From: an uncultured Nostocoides sp.
GTDB taxonomy: Bacteria > Actinomycetota > Actinomycetes > Actinomycetales > Dermatophilaceae
DNA: 53,072 nucleotides
Assembly: GCA_937907685.1 (NCBI GenBank)
Contig: CALCXF010000146.1
Location: 1 to 53,072, forward strand
Direction of reading: 5' to 3'
Every line of letters begins with the position of its first letter. Positions within the stretch are counted from its first letter, which is position 1. The position numbers and the translations under genes are program-made. Shown piece after piece: positions 40,456 to 49,595 of the stretch. The notes under the pieces were generated by a model. That model did not search any database, was not told the DNA's origin, and saw only the letters and a list, made by a program, of their open reading frames with translations.

Positions 40456-41916
40456 ATGCGTCACGCGAAGATCGTCTGCACCCTCGGCCCCGCCACGACG
40501 TCCGCCGAGAACCTCCGCGAGCTCGTGCGCGCCGGCATGGACGTCGCCCGGCTGAACCTCAGCCACGGCGACCACGCCGACCACGAGCGGGTGTACAAGG
40601 ACGTCCGCGCGGCGAGCGACGCGACGGGGCGGGCGGTCGGCATCCTCGTCGACCTGCAGGGTCCGAAGATCCGCACCGCCCGCTTCGAGCAGGGCCCGAT
40701 CGAGCTCGTCCCCGGCTCCAGCTTCACGATCACGACGCGGAACGTCCCCGGCAACCAGCAGGAGGTCGGCACGACGTATGCGGGCCTGCCGGGCGACGTG
40801 ACCGCCGGTGACCGCATCCTCATCGACGACGGCAAGCTCGCCCTCATCGCGACGGAGGTCACCGAGACCGATGTCGTCTGCCAGGTGCTCGAGGGCGGCA
40901 CCCTGTCGAACAACAAGGGCATCAACCTCCCCGGCGTCGCGGTGTCGGTGCCGGCGATGTCGGAGAAGGACAAGGACGACCTGCGCTGGGCGCTGGGGAT
41001 GCGCGTCGACATGATCGCGCTGTCGTTCGTCCGCACCGCCGACGACGTCCGCGACGTGCACCAGATCATGGACGAGGAGGGCATCCGCCTGCCGGTCATC
41101 GCCAAGATCGAGAAGCCCCAGGCGGTCGAGAACCTCGACGAGATCATCCGCGCCTTCGACGGCGTCATGGTCGCCCGTGGCGACCTCGGTGTGGAGATGC
41201 CGCTGGAGGAGGTGCCGCTGGTGCAGAAGCGCGCCTGCGAGATCGCCCGCCGTCGCGCGAAGCCCGTGATCGTGGCCACCCAGGTGCTGGAGTCGATGAT
41301 CGAGAACAGCCGGCCCACCCGTGCCGAGGCCTCCGACGCCGCGAACGCCGTCCTCGACGGCGCCGACGCGCTCATGCTCTCGGGTGAGACGAGCATCGGC
41401 AAGAACCCGTTCACCACCGTCCGGACGATGGCGCGGATCATCGAGAACACCGAGGACCACGGCCTCCACCGCATCCGGCCGCTCGGCACCCGCCCCAGCT
41501 CCAAGGGCGGGGCGGTCACGGCGGCAGCCGCGGACATCGGCGAGCTCCTGGGCGTGAAGTACCTCATCACCTTCACGACGAGCGGCGACTCGACGCGTCG
41601 GCTCGCCCGCGTGCGGCCCCGTATCCCCATGCTGGCCTTCACCCCGAACCAGTGGACCCGGAGCCAGCTCGCCCTGACCTGGGGCGTCGAGACCTTCCTC
41701 GTCAACGAGGTCCGGCACACCGACGAGATGGCGGTCCAGGTGGACGAGGTGCTGCTCAGTGCCGGCCGGGTCATCGAGGGGGACGTCGTCGTCATCGTCG
41801 CGGGCTCCCCACCCGGCATCCCCGGCTCGACGAACGCCCTGCGCGTGCACCGCATCGGCGATGCCAAGAACCGGGTCGCGCCGGCCTACAGCGAGATCGT
41901 CGCGGGCGCCGTCTGA
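40456..41916 (+). CDS. pyk: Pyruvate kinase
   Basis: Last step of glycolysis, making pyruvate and ATP from PEP and ADP. The 486-residue protein shows [35 protein letters not shown], the signature [33 protein letters not shown] and [12 protein letters not shown], and a C-terminal allosteric domain from about 355. The ATG is six bases after a TAGGCT -10, so the mRNA is probably leaderless. Confidence 0.97.
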   Translation: MRHAKIVCTLGPATTSAENLRELVRAGMDVARLNLSHGDHADHERVYKDVRAASDATGRAVGILVDLQGPKIRTARFEQGPIELVPGSSFTITTRNVPGNQQEVGTTYAGLPGDVTAGDRILIDDGKLALIATEVTETDVVCQVLEGGTLSNNKGINLPGVAVSVPAMSEKDKDDLRWALGMRVDMIALSFVRTADDVRDVHQIMDEEGIRLPVIAKIEKPQAVENLDEIIRAFDGVMVARGDLGVEMPLEEVPLVQKRACEIARRRAKPVIVATQVLESMIENSRPTRAEASDAANAVLDGADALMLSGETSIGKNPFTTVRTMARIIENTEDHGLHRIRPLGTRPSSKGGAVTAAAADIGELLGVKYLITFTTSGDSTRRLARVRPRIPMLAFTPNQWTRSQLALTWGVETFLVNEVRHTDEMAVQVDEVLLSAGRVIEGDVVVIVAGSPPGIPGSTNALRVHRIGDAKNRVAPAYSEIVAGAV

Positions 41917-41938
41917 GAGCCGGCCGAGTCGCCGTCGG

Positions 41939-41944
41939 TATGCT
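41939..41944 (+). promoter_or_regulatory. -10 element of the tRNA-Leu gene
   Basis: TATGCT, about twelve bases before the mature tRNA 5' end; no good -35 is visible. It probably also starts the transcript for the ANTAR regulator. Confidence 0.5.
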
Positions 41945-41956
41945 GACGACGCCCCG

Positions 41957-42039
41957 GCCGGGGTGGTGGAATGGCAGACACGGAGCACTCAAAATGCTCT
42001 GCCCGCAAGGGCGTGCGGGTTCGAGTCCCGCTCCCGGCA
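41957..42039 (+). tRNA. tRNA-Leu (anticodon CAA)
   Basis: A class II tRNA. The acceptor GCCGGGG (41957-41963) pairs with TCCCGGC (42032-42038) with one G-U pair. The anticodon stem GAGCA/TGCTC encloses loop CTCAAAA with anticodon CAA, reading UUG codons. A long variable arm (CCCGCAAGGGCG region) and the T arm GCGGGTTCGAGTCCCGC follow. CCA is not encoded: the base after the discriminator A is C, then ATG of the next gene. Confidence 0.95.
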
Positions 42040-42040
42040 C

Positions 42041-42640
42041 ATGAGTGAGACCACGTCCCGGCCCTCCGCCAAGCGCGTCCTCGTCGCGGAGGACGAGGCC
42101 ATCATCCGGCTCGACCTGGCGGAGATGCTCGGTGAGGCCGGTTACGACGTCGTCGGTCAGGCCGGCGACGGGGAGCAGGCGGTCGCCATGGCCCTCGAGC
42201 TCCGCCCGGACATCGTCATCCTCGACGTCAAGATGCCCGTCATGGACGGCATCACGGCCGCGGAGCAGATCGGCAAGGAACGTATCTGCCCGGTGGTCAT
42301 GCTCACCGCGTTCAGCCAGACCGAGCTCGTCGAGAGGGCGCGCGACGCCGGTGTGATGGCCTACATCGTCAAGCCCTTCACCGCGGGCGACGTCACACCC
42401 GCGCTCGACATCGCCCTCTCACGCTGGTCCGAGCTCAAGGCGCTCGAGGAGGAGGTGGCCGACCTCGGCGACCGGCTCGCCACCCGCAAGGCCGTCGACC
42501 GTGCCAAGGGCGTGCTCATGACCAAGCTCACGATCACCGAGGGCGAGGCCTTCCGCTGGATCCAGAAGACGGCGATGGACCGCCGGATGGGGATGCGCGA
42601 GGTGGCGGAGGCGGTCGTCGCGGGGATGGAGAACGCCTGA
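42041..42640 (+). CDS. pdtaR: ANTAR-domain response regulator (PdtaR-like)
   Basis: A 199-residue two-component regulator that acts on RNA, not DNA. The receiver domain has the acidic pocket [13 protein letters not shown], phospho-acceptor Asp62 in [12 protein letters not shown], and Lys111 in YIVKPFT. The ANTAR domain (about 130-190) is seen in [52 protein letters not shown] proteins bind paired hairpins and prevent termination. The partner kinase PdtaS is not in the window. The ATG begins one base after the tRNA-Leu discriminator, so there is no room for a ribosome-binding site outside the tRNA. Its stop is three bases from the convergent DUF554 gene. Confidence 0.93.
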   Translation: MSETTSRPSAKRVLVAEDEAIIRLDLAEMLGEAGYDVVGQAGDGEQAVAMALELRPDIVILDVKMPVMDGITAAEQIGKERICPVVMLTAFSQTELVERARDAGVMAYIVKPFTAGDVTPALDIALSRWSELKALEEEVADLGDRLATRKAVDRAKGVLMTKLTITEGEAFRWIQKTAMDRRMGMREVAEAVVAGMENA

Positions 42641-42643
42641 CCC

Positions 42644-43417
42644 TCATCTCAGCCAGACGACGAGCTGGGTGAGCACAGGCGCGACGAGCAGGGCGGGCAG
42701 CATGTCACCGACCGGCACCTCGCGGATCCGCAACAGGCGAAGGCCGATCCCCGCGAGCAGGAGGCCGCCGGTGGCCGTCAGGGCGGCGATGTGGGCGTCG
42801 GGCACCAGCGAGCCGAGGAGCACCCCCACGAGGGTGAGGACCCCCTGAACGACCGCGACGGAGGCGGCCGAGAGCAACACGCCGACGCCGAAGCTCGCCG
42901 CGAAGGCCATCGCGGCGAACCCGTCGAGCACCGCCTTGAGGGCCAGCTGGTCGATGCCCCTCCCGAGTCCGTCGTTGAGCGAGCCGAGGATCGTCAGCGG
43001 TCCCACACAGAAGAGCAGGGATGCCGTGAGCCAGCCCTCGATGAAGCGCTCACGAGCCGCGTCGTCCGTCCCTCCCTCGGTGCGCCAGCGGCGTGCGACG
43101 AAGCCCTGGATCCGGCCGGCGAGCCCCTCGAGGCGCTCCTCGATCCGCAGCAGCGACCCGGTGATACCACCGATGAGCAGGGACCCGAGGACGACGAGGA
43201 GCGGCACCCCGGCCCCCACGGCGTCGCGCAGGGCCGGATCGGTGACCGCGACCGCCGAGAGCCCGGCCACGAGGAGCGTCACGAGGCCCAGGGCGTCGGT
43301 GACGACGGCCCTCGTGTGGTCGCTCAGCCGGTGCCCGATCGCCATGCCCAGACTCGCCCCGACGAGAACTGTGAACACGTTGAGAACCGTTCCGGCGCCG
43401 GGGAAGAGCGAGGTCAC
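42644..43417 (-). CDS. DUF554 membrane protein
   Basis: A 257-residue protein with about seven hydrophobic helices. LFPGAGTVLNVFTVLVGASLGMAIGHRL at the start and LTILGSLNDGLG in the middle match DUF554 (YdfK/YqgA-type) proteins, of unknown function. An open frame extends nine codons further to 43444, but GTG at 43417 is preceded by TAGGCT at exactly seven bases, so I take it as the start. Confidence 0.85.
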   Translation of the reverse strand: MTSLFPGAGTVLNVFTVLVGASLGMAIGHRLSDHTRAVVTDALGLVTLLVAGLSAVAVTDPALRDAVGAGVPLLVVLGSLLIGGITGSLLRIEERLEGLAGRIQGFVARRWRTEGGTDDAARERFIEGWLTASLLFCVGPLTILGSLNDGLGRGIDQLALKAVLDGFAAMAFAASFGVGVLLSAASVAVVQGVLTLVGVLLGSLVPDAHIAALTATGGLLLAGIGLRLLRIREVPVGDMLPALLVAPVLTQLVVWLR

Positions 43418-43424
43418 GCGGGGC

Positions 43425-43430
43425 AGCCTA
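43425..43430 (-). promoter_or_regulatory. -10 element of the DUF554 gene
   Basis: TAGGCT on the minus strand, seven bases before the GTG at 43417; leaderless. Confidence 0.55.
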
Positions 43431-43483
43431 CGGGGGTGGTTCACTGGTCAACTGTCGGGCTTCCGCCCGGGGCGCCCGGGGTC

Positions 43484-43489
43484 TAGGGT
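43484..43489 (+). promoter_or_regulatory. Candidate -10 of the GNAT gene
   Basis: TAGGGT, which would start a leader of about 60 bases carrying the GGAGG site before the TTG at 43556. Confidence 0.45.
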
Positions 43490-43555
43490 CGGGTGCTTGG
43501 AGTGGATCCCCTCCCGTCCGACCGCGTCGAGATGGGACGACGACGGAGGTGCGGG

Positions 43556-44125
43556 TTGGCCAGGCGGACCGTGGACGTGACGCAGGTCGACTCGGGAGAC
43601 CTTCGGGACGTGACGGGCCTCTGGCTCGCCGCCAGGGTCGACTCGGGGTCGAGCAAGGAGGCCGCCTCCCGCTGCGTCACCGACGGCCGGCTCTCGACGG
43701 CCCTGCGCCGACCCGGGGTCCAGGCCTTCGTCGCCCGGCTCGAGGGGGAGGCCGTCGGCTACGCCATCACGAGCGAGAACCCCTTCGGCATCAGCCCCAC
43801 GGCGGAGCTCACCATCGAGCAGCTGTGGGTCGCACCGGACGCGCGCCGCCACGGTGTCGCCAAGGGGCTCATCGCCGCGGTGCTGGCGAACGCCGAGCGC
43901 GCCGGCTGCGAGGTCGTCGTGTCCAACGTCCCGACGACGAGCCGCGACGCCAACCGCTTCTTCGCCCGGCTGGGCTTCTCCTCGGTCGTCGTCCGGCGCA
44001 TCGTCTCGACGACCCAGCTGCGTCGCAAGCTCGCGCCGGAGAGCGTCGAGACGGGGCACGAGCTGCTCCGCCGCCGCCGGTCCCTGCGGAGCCGCGCCTT
44101 CGCGGCCCCCTCACGTCCCGTCTGA
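43556..44125 (+). CDS. GNAT-family N-acetyltransferase
   Basis: A 189-residue acetyltransferase. ELTIEQLWVAPDARRHGVAKGLIAAVLANAERAGC holds the acetyl-CoA motif A (R-x-x-G-V/I-A pattern), and DANRFFARLGFSSV the following motif B. The start is uncertain: the frame is open from 43493 with an ATG at 43532, but TTG at 43556 has GGAGG at 43545-43549 with a six-base spacer. The C-terminal RRRRSLRSRAF is basic. The substrate is unknown. Confidence 0.8.
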   Translation: MARRTVDVTQVDSGDLRDVTGLWLAARVDSGSSKEAASRCVTDGRLSTALRRPGVQAFVARLEGEAVGYAITSENPFGISPTAELTIEQLWVAPDARRHGVAKGLIAAVLANAERAGCEVVVSNVPTTSRDANRFFARLGFSSVVVRRIVSTTQLRRKLAPESVETGHELLRRRRSLRSRAFAAPSRPV

Positions 44126-44161
44126 GCGGCCGGCGCGGCCTGGAGACGCGGCGCCGTAGGA

Positions 44162-44626
44162 TCAGGCCCCCGGGGCGGCATCCCGGATGAGGCAGGTGAT
44201 GCGGCTCGTGCACACCCGGCGGCCGCCCTCGTCGGTGACCACCACCTCGTAGCTGGCCAGCGTCCGCCCGAGACTCAACGCTGTGGCCGTGCCGGTGACC
44301 AGGCCGGAGCGAGCGGCGCGGTGGTGGGTCGCGTTGATGTCGAGGCCCACGACGGCCTTGTCCGGGCCGGCGTGCAGGGAGGAACCGATCGAGCCCAGGG
44401 TCTCGGCGAGGACGACCGAGGCGCCCCCGTGGAGCAGGCCGTAGGGCTGGGTGTTGCCGGCCACCGGCATCGTCGCCACGAGGCGCTCTGGGCTCGCCTC
44501 GACGACCTCGATGCCCATGCGGTCCATGAGGGAGGAGGGGTTCATCGCACGCATGGCGGCGACTGCCGCCATGGTGTCCTCATCGGCGACGGGGGCCTCC
44601 TCGGGCGAGGTCGGGGTGTCGGTCAT
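44162..44626 (-). CDS. PaaI-like hotdog thioesterase
   Basis: A 154-residue single-hotdog acyl-CoA thioesterase. QPYGLLHGGASVVLAETLGSIGSSLHA (about 59-86) is the family's active-site segment, with Gly-Gly before the catalytic Glu/Ala helix, and VGLDINATHHRAARSGLVTGTA the following strand. The first 25 residues are a disordered extension. It is divergent from polA with only 19 bases between the two start codons. Confidence 0.88.
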   Translation of the reverse strand: MTDTPTSPEEAPVADEDTMAAVAAMRAMNPSSLMDRMGIEVVEASPERLVATMPVAGNTQPYGLLHGGASVVLAETLGSIGSSLHAGPDKAVVGLDINATHHRAARSGLVTGTATALSLGRTLASYEVVVTDEGGRRVCTSRITCLIRDAAPGA

Positions 44627-44632
44627 GGTGGA

Positions 44633-44638
44633 TAGGCT
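44633..44638 (+). promoter_or_regulatory. -10 element of leaderless polA
   Basis: TAGGCT followed by seven bases and GTG at 44646. The reverse complement (AGCCTA) lies at about the right distance to serve the divergent thioesterase, so the two promoters may overlap. Confidence 0.55.
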
Positions 44639-44645
44639 GCCACGC

Positions 44646-47318
44646 GTGAAGCTCCTCCTCCTCGACGGACACTCGTTGGCCTACCGGGCCTTCTTCGCAC
44701 TTCCCGCCGAGAACTTCTCCACGAGCACCGGTCAGAACACCAATGCCGTCTACGGCTTCACGGCGATGCTCATCAACGTCCTGCGCGACGAGGCCCCGAC
44801 GCACATCGGGGTCGCGTTCGACGTCTCCCGCAAGACGTTCCGCTCGGAGGAGTACGCCGAGTACAAGGCGGGTCGCTCGGCGACCCCGACGGAGTTCACG
44901 GGCCAGCTGCCGCTCCTGCGCGAGGTGCTCGACGCCCTCCGGGTCCGCCACCTCGGCGTGGAGGGGTTCGAGGCGGACGACGTCATCGCCACGCTGACCC
45001 GACAGGCGGTCGAGGCCGGGCACGAGGTGGTGATCTGCACGGGGGACCGCGACGCCTTCCAGCTCGTGTCCGACAAGGTGACCTTGCTCTACCCGGTGCG
45101 TGGAGTCTCCGAGGTCTGGCGGATGGACCCTGCTGCCGTCACCGACAAGTACCTCGTCCCGCCAGAGCGCTACAGCGATCTCGCGGCGCTCGTGGGGGAG
45201 TCGAGCGACAACCTCCCCGGCGTGCCGGGGGTCGGACCGAAGACGGCGGCGAAGTGGCTGAGCCAGTACGGCGACCTCGCGGGTGTCGTGGCGCACGTCG
45301 ACGAGATCGGCGGCAAGGCCGGGGACAACCTGCGCGAGCACCTCGACGGGGTCCTGCGCAACCGCAAGCTCAACCGGCTGGTCGACGACCTCGACCTCCC
45401 GCTGAAGGTCGAGGACCTCGAGCGCCGGTCCTGGGACCGGGAGGAGGTGCACACCGTCTTCGACGGCCTGGAGTTCCGGGTGCTGCGAGAGCGGCTGTTC
45501 GCGACCTTCGAGGTGGACAAGGACGAGGTCGAGGGTGGCTTCGACCTCGCCGGTGACGTCTTCACGGCGGACGACCTCCCGGTCCGCTTCGGCGACGGCG
45601 CCGAGGGCCGCCGCCTGCCCCACGGGGTGGTCGTCGTGGGCGGGTACCGAGGTGGTTCGGGGGATGCCGGTGCGGTGGCGCTGGCCGGCGCCGACGGCTG
45701 CACGGCTCACCTCGACCTCACCGTCCTCACCGCCGAGCAGGAGGCGGTCCTCGCCGGCTGGCTCGCCGACCCGAACGCGCCCAAGGTGCTCCACGATGCC
45801 AAGGAGCAGCTCCAGGCCCTGTCGACGCGTGGTCTGACCCTCGTCGGCGTGACGAGTGACACCGCACTCGCGGCCTACCTCGTCCGCCCGGACCAGCGGT
45901 CGTTCGACCTCGAGGACCTCGTGGTCCGTCACCTCGGACGCGAGCTCAAGGCGGAGTCACCGGCCGGCGACCAGGGAATGCTCGACTTCGCTGCGGACGA
46001 GGACACCGCCGCCCGCGACGCCATGGTGCGGGCGACCGCCGTGCTCGAGCTCGGCAAGGTCCTCGCGGAGCGGCTGGAGGAGACCGGCGGCACCGACCTG
46101 CTCCGCGACCTCGAGCTTCCCCTCGTCGACATCCTGGCCCGGATGGAACGCACCGGGATCGCCGTCGACGAACCGGCCCTGGCCGAGCTCGAGGCGGACT
46201 TCGGGGCCAAGATGCACCAGGCCCAGGAGGACGCCTGGGACGCCATCGGCCGTCGTGACGTGAACCTCGGCAGCCCGAAGCAGCTCCAGGAGGTGCTCTT
46301 CGACCAGCTCGGCATGCCGAAGACCAAGCGGACCAAGACGGGGTACACGACCGATGCGGACGCCCTGGCCGACCTCTTCGTGAGGACCGAGCACCCGTTC
46401 CTCGAGGCGCTCCTGAGACACCGCGACACCAGCCGCCTGCGCGTCACGGTGGAAGGGCTCATCAAGTCGGTGGCGGCGGACCGCCGCATCCACACGACCT
46501 ACATCCAGACGATCGCGGCCACCGGCCGGTTGTCGTCGACCGACCCGAACCTGCAGAACGTGCCGATCCGGACCGAGGAGGGCCGCCGGATCCGCGACGT
46601 CTTCGTCGTGGGTGAGGGTTACGAGTCCCTCATGTCGGCCGACTACAGCCAGATCGAGATGCGGATCATGGCTCACCTCTCCGGTGACGAGGGGCTGATC
46701 GAGGCGTTCCGAACGGGGGAGGACCTCCACCGCTTCGTCGGCGCTCGGGTGTTCTCGGTCGCACCGGAGGAGGTGACCCCGGCGATGCGGAGCAAGGTGA
46801 AGGCCATGAGCTACGGCCTCGCCTACGGCCTCTCGGCGTTCGGACTCTCGAAGCAGCTCACCATCTCGACGAGCGAGGCACAGGGGCTCATGAACGAGTA
46901 CTTCGCCCGATTCGGGGGGGTCCGCGACTACCTGCGCGAGGTCGTCGCCCAGGCTCGGGCCACCGGCTACACCGCCACCATGCTCGGTCGGCGTCGCTAC
47001 CTGCCCGACCTCATGAGCGACAACCGCCAGCGCCGCGAGGGCGCCGAGCGGATGGCGCTCAACGCACCGATCCAGGGGTCGGCGGCCGACATCATCAAGC
47101 TCGCGATGAAGGGCGTGGATGCCGCGCTCCAGGCCGAGGGTGCTCGCTCGCGCATCCTGCTCCAGGTGCACGACGAGCTGGTGCTCGAGGTGGCGCCGGG
47201 GGAGCGGGAGTCCCTCGAGGAGCTCGTGCGACGGGAGATGGGGGCGGCAGTGGAGATGGACGTCCCCCTGGACGTCAGCGTGGGGGTCGGCCGCTCCTGG
47301 CACGACGCCGCGCACTGA
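44646..47318 (+). CDS. polA: DNA polymerase I
   Basis: An 890-residue repair and lagging-strand polymerase. The 5'-3' exonuclease domain (1 to about 290) has LLLDGHSLAYRAFFALP and ICTGDRDAFQLV. The middle domain (about 320-490) lacks the DxE and other metal-binding acids of a proofreading exonuclease, as in other actinomycetes. The polymerase shows motif A SADYSQIEMRIMAHLSGDE near 663, motif B RSKVKAMSYGLAYG near 714, and motif C QVHDELVLEV near 840. GTG at 44646 is set by TAGGCT. The end overlaps the convergent flippase gene by 44 bases. Confidence 0.96.
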   Translation: MKLLLLDGHSLAYRAFFALPAENFSTSTGQNTNAVYGFTAMLINVLRDEAPTHIGVAFDVSRKTFRSEEYAEYKAGRSATPTEFTGQLPLLREVLDALRVRHLGVEGFEADDVIATLTRQAVEAGHEVVICTGDRDAFQLVSDKVTLLYPVRGVSEVWRMDPAAVTDKYLVPPERYSDLAALVGESSDNLPGVPGVGPKTAAKWLSQYGDLAGVVAHVDEIGGKAGDNLREHLDGVLRNRKLNRLVDDLDLPLKVEDLERRSWDREEVHTVFDGLEFRVLRERLFATFEVDKDEVEGGFDLAGDVFTADDLPVRFGDGAEGRRLPHGVVVVGGYRGGSGDAGAVALAGADGCTAHLDLTVLTAEQEAVLAGWLADPNAPKVLHDAKEQLQALSTRGLTLVGVTSDTALAAYLVRPDQRSFDLEDLVVRHLGRELKAESPAGDQGMLDFAADEDTAARDAMVRATAVLELGKVLAERLEETGGTDLLRDLELPLVDILARMERTGIAVDEPALAELEADFGAKMHQAQEDAWDAIGRRDVNLGSPKQLQEVLFDQLGMPKTKRTKTGYTTDADALADLFVRTEHPFLEALLRHRDTSRLRVTVEGLIKSVAADRRIHTTYIQTIAATGRLSSTDPNLQNVPIRTEEGRRIRDVFVVGEGYESLMSADYSQIEMRIMAHLSGDEGLIEAFRTGEDLHRFVGARVFSVAPEEVTPAMRSKVKAMSYGLAYGLSAFGLSKQLTISTSEAQGLMNEYFARFGGVRDYLREVVAQARATGYTATMLGRRRYLPDLMSDNRQRREGAERMALNAPIQGSAADIIKLAMKGVDAALQAEGARSRILLQVHDELVLEVAPGERESLEELVRREMGAAVEMDVPLDVSVGVGRSWHDAAH

Positions 47319-48567
47319 CTCCGGGTGTCCGCGCGAGCTGTGCGAGTCCGTAGCCCACGACCACGAGTCCGCCGAGGAGCACCGTGGAGGCGATCTGCGT
47401 GATCGACTCGTGCCGCCAGAGAGTGACGACGGCGGCTACGGCGGCAGCAACCGTCCACACGGCATACCCGAGTCGGTGGTCGCCACGGGAGAGCCGCCAG
47501 TAGACGAGCACCTGAGCCACCGACCACGCCGCGCCGGATGCCGTGAGCAGCGGCACGAGTGTCGCGAGGTCGACGTACTCCGGCCCACCGACGAGTCGGA
47601 CGAGGGGTTCGGCGAGCAGCGCCGCGACGAGCACGCCGACGACCGCGATGGCTCCGGTCAACCCCACTGCCCACAGCACGCTCCGACGGGACGTCGCTCG
47701 GGCCATCCGGGGGTAGAACAGGGTGGCCAGGAACGCCGGGCCCCAGTAGGCAGCCTTGGAGAACAGCGCGACGACGGCGTACTGGCCGGACTCCTCGGGC
47801 GTGAGGAAGATCCGCGCGAGAGGGATGTCCAGGTTCGCGACGACCAGCAGGGCCGAGGTGGCGGTGGCCCCGTGCACCACCGCCCGCAACCACGTGGCGC
47901 GCAGGTGCTGACGGAGGGCGCCCACGCCGTGGGGCTCGAGCGCGAGGGCGAGCCCGGCCGCGGGCCAGGCCGCGACAACGGTGAACCCCAGAACGCCCGT
48001 GACCCCCAGCCCGGAGAGGGCGGCGCCGGCCCCCGCAACGAACCGCCCGGCCGCGACCGCCACGAAGACGAGCCCGAGCGCCCCGAAGCGCTCCCGCCCG
48101 TGGAGGCATCCTTGCGCGGCGTAGGTGAGGTAGGTCGGGAGCACGGTGAGGGCGACGAACACCGCAGGCAGGAGACTGTCCAGATCGAACGCCGCCGCGA
48201 CGAGCGGGCTGGCGGCGAGCACGACGGCCGTGACGACCAGCCCCAGGATCAGCCCAGTGGCCAGCGCCGAACCTTCCGTTCCGACCGGGTCACGGGCCCG
48301 GTGCGGAGATGACCCGTTTCGTGGTCGTGAGGCCGTCGCCACGTGCCGCGCGGCAACCAGCTGCAGAGCGAGGGCGAGCACGCCCGAGATGACGGTGATG
48401 TTCAGCAGGGCTGCCGTCGCGCCGAGGTCGTCGGACGTGAGGGTGCGGTTGAGGACGAGGAAGAGGGCATAGGCGAGGACGTTCGCGAGGAGGGTCGCCG
48501 CGCCGATGACCCCCGCAGAGCCGAGAAGCCGGCCAGGGGGCCGCCTCGCCCGCCTCACGTCGGTCAC
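47275..48567 (-). CDS. Polysaccharide flippase (MATE/Wzx-like)
   Basis: A 430-residue membrane protein with about twelve to fourteen helices. LLGSAGVIGAATLLANVLAYALFLVLNRTL and DLGATAALLNITVISGVLALALQLV are typical of Wzx-type exporters of undecaprenyl-linked sugars (MOP superfamily). Its last 15 codons run into the 3' end of polA on the other strand. An open frame extends to 48624, but GTG at 48567 overlaps the FkbM stop as GTGA, which supports that start. The neighbours suggest export of a surface polysaccharide. Confidence 0.85.
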   Translation of the reverse strand: MTDVRRARRPPGRLLGSAGVIGAATLLANVLAYALFLVLNRTLTSDDLGATAALLNITVISGVLALALQLVAARHVATASRPRNGSSPHRARDPVGTEGSALATGLILGLVVTAVVLAASPLVAAAFDLDSLLPAVFVALTVLPTYLTYAAQGCLHGRERFGALGLVFVAVAAGRFVAGAGAALSGLGVTGVLGFTVVAAWPAAGLALALEPHGVGALRQHLRATWLRAVVHGATATSALLVVANLDIPLARIFLTPEESGQYAVVALFSKAAYWGPAFLATLFYPRMARATSRRSVLWAVGLTGAIAVVGVLVAALLAEPLVRLVGGPEYVDLATLVPLLTASGAAWSVAQVLVYWRLSRGDHRLGYAVWTVAAAVAAVVTLWRHESITQIASTVLLGGLVVVGYGLAQLARTPGVSARRRARSGRPPR

Positions 48568-49457
48568 GCGGGATGGTCGCGGTCGGGAGGCGCCGGAGCG
48601 AGGTCCACCAGGACGTCCTGGCACACCGTCGACGTCGTGCTGCCGAGCGGCCGCCCGATGGCGATGATCCGTGCCGTCGGGCAGAAGTCGTGCACCGTGC
48701 TGAGGACGTCGAGGTTGGAGGCGCCCCCACGGGTGAGCCCGAGCTCGACGAGGAGGAATCGTGAGCGCCTGATGACGTCACGGGCGCCGGCGACAACGGC
48801 ATCCTCGAACCCTTCGACGTCGACCTTGAGCACGTCGATGTGGTCGAGCTCCGCGCAGGCGTCGTCGAGTGTCACGACGGGCACCTCCACCTGCTCCAGC
48901 GGCTGCTCACCCGGTGCCTGAGAGGGCGGACGCAGCGAGGACATCACCGACAGGGGTGCCCGGTACAGGACCATCGAGGCCGTCCGGTCGCCGAGAGCCA
49001 CGCACCGCGTCGTCACGTCCGGCCACCCGGCCGCGTTGGCCGCGAGGTCCACATGCACAGCGGGATCGGGCTCGAAGGAGAGGACACTCGCCCGCGGGAA
49101 CAGCTGCTTCACCGCGAAGAGGAACTCCCCTCGATGCGCTCCGACGTCGACCACGACCGGTCGGTCGGGGAGGACGGCACGCACAGGCGCCAGGAGGTCG
49201 TGTGTGTCGGCGAAGGCCGCCTGGAGGGTTCCCACGTCGACGAGCTCGCGGGTCGTGAACGGGACGCCGCCGATCGACAGGCGCGCCCGAGCCCCTCCGA
49301 CGAGCCGAACGACGGCCACGTACTTGGAGGTCACCAGGGCGGCCCTGCGGCGCAGAGGCCAGGCCGCGAGCCGCACGGTACGCATGTCGAGCTCGAGGGA
49401 TCGCGAGACGAGGAAGCGCAGGTCACGGATGACGGACAGTCCGTCCCGAGGGGGCAC
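48564..49457 (-). CDS. FkbM-family methyltransferase
   Basis: A 297-residue AdoMet-dependent enzyme, probably O-methylating a sugar. PVVVDVGAHRGEFLFAVKQLFPRASVLSFEPDP is motif I of the family, and HIDVLKVDVEGFEDAVVAGARDVI the conserved acidic motif before RFLLVELG. The frame is open to an ATG at 49496, but GTG at 49457 sits seven bases after TAGGTT on the minus strand, like the other leaderless genes. It is coupled to the flippase. Confidence 0.85.
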   Translation of the reverse strand: MPPRDGLSVIRDLRFLVSRSLELDMRTVRLAAWPLRRRAALVTSKYVAVVRLVGGARARLSIGGVPFTTRELVDVGTLQAAFADTHDLLAPVRAVLPDRPVVVDVGAHRGEFLFAVKQLFPRASVLSFEPDPAVHVDLAANAAGWPDVTTRCVALGDRTASMVLYRAPLSVMSSLRPPSQAPGEQPLEQVEVPVVTLDDACAELDHIDVLKVDVEGFEDAVVAGARDVIRRSRFLLVELGLTRGGASNLDVLSTVHDFCPTARIIAIGRPLGSTTSTVCQDVLVDLAPAPPDRDHPA

Positions 49458-49464
49458 GCGCGCG

Positions 49465-49470
49465 AACCTA
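49465..49470 (-). promoter_or_regulatory. -10 element of the FkbM gene
   Basis: TAGGTT on the minus strand, seven bases before the GTG at 49457. Confidence 0.45.
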
Positions 49471-49595
49471 CCAGCGCGCCTCCCGCTGTCCGTCATGGTG
49501 CGCCGACGGGGACGGGGCCTCGAGGCGCCGGGGAGCCCGACATGCCCCAGGCGTTTCCGCCGCGTCGTGGGCGTCGCACCGAGGGCGTGGTGCCG

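Noticed and set aside
45600-46100. Missing proofreading residues in polA as a mutation
   Set aside because: A degenerate 3'-5' exonuclease domain is normal in actinobacterial DNA polymerase I.
49576-49593. GCACC/GGTGC dyad between the methyltransferase and fkbM
   Set aside because: Five pairs only, no further support as a terminator or operator.
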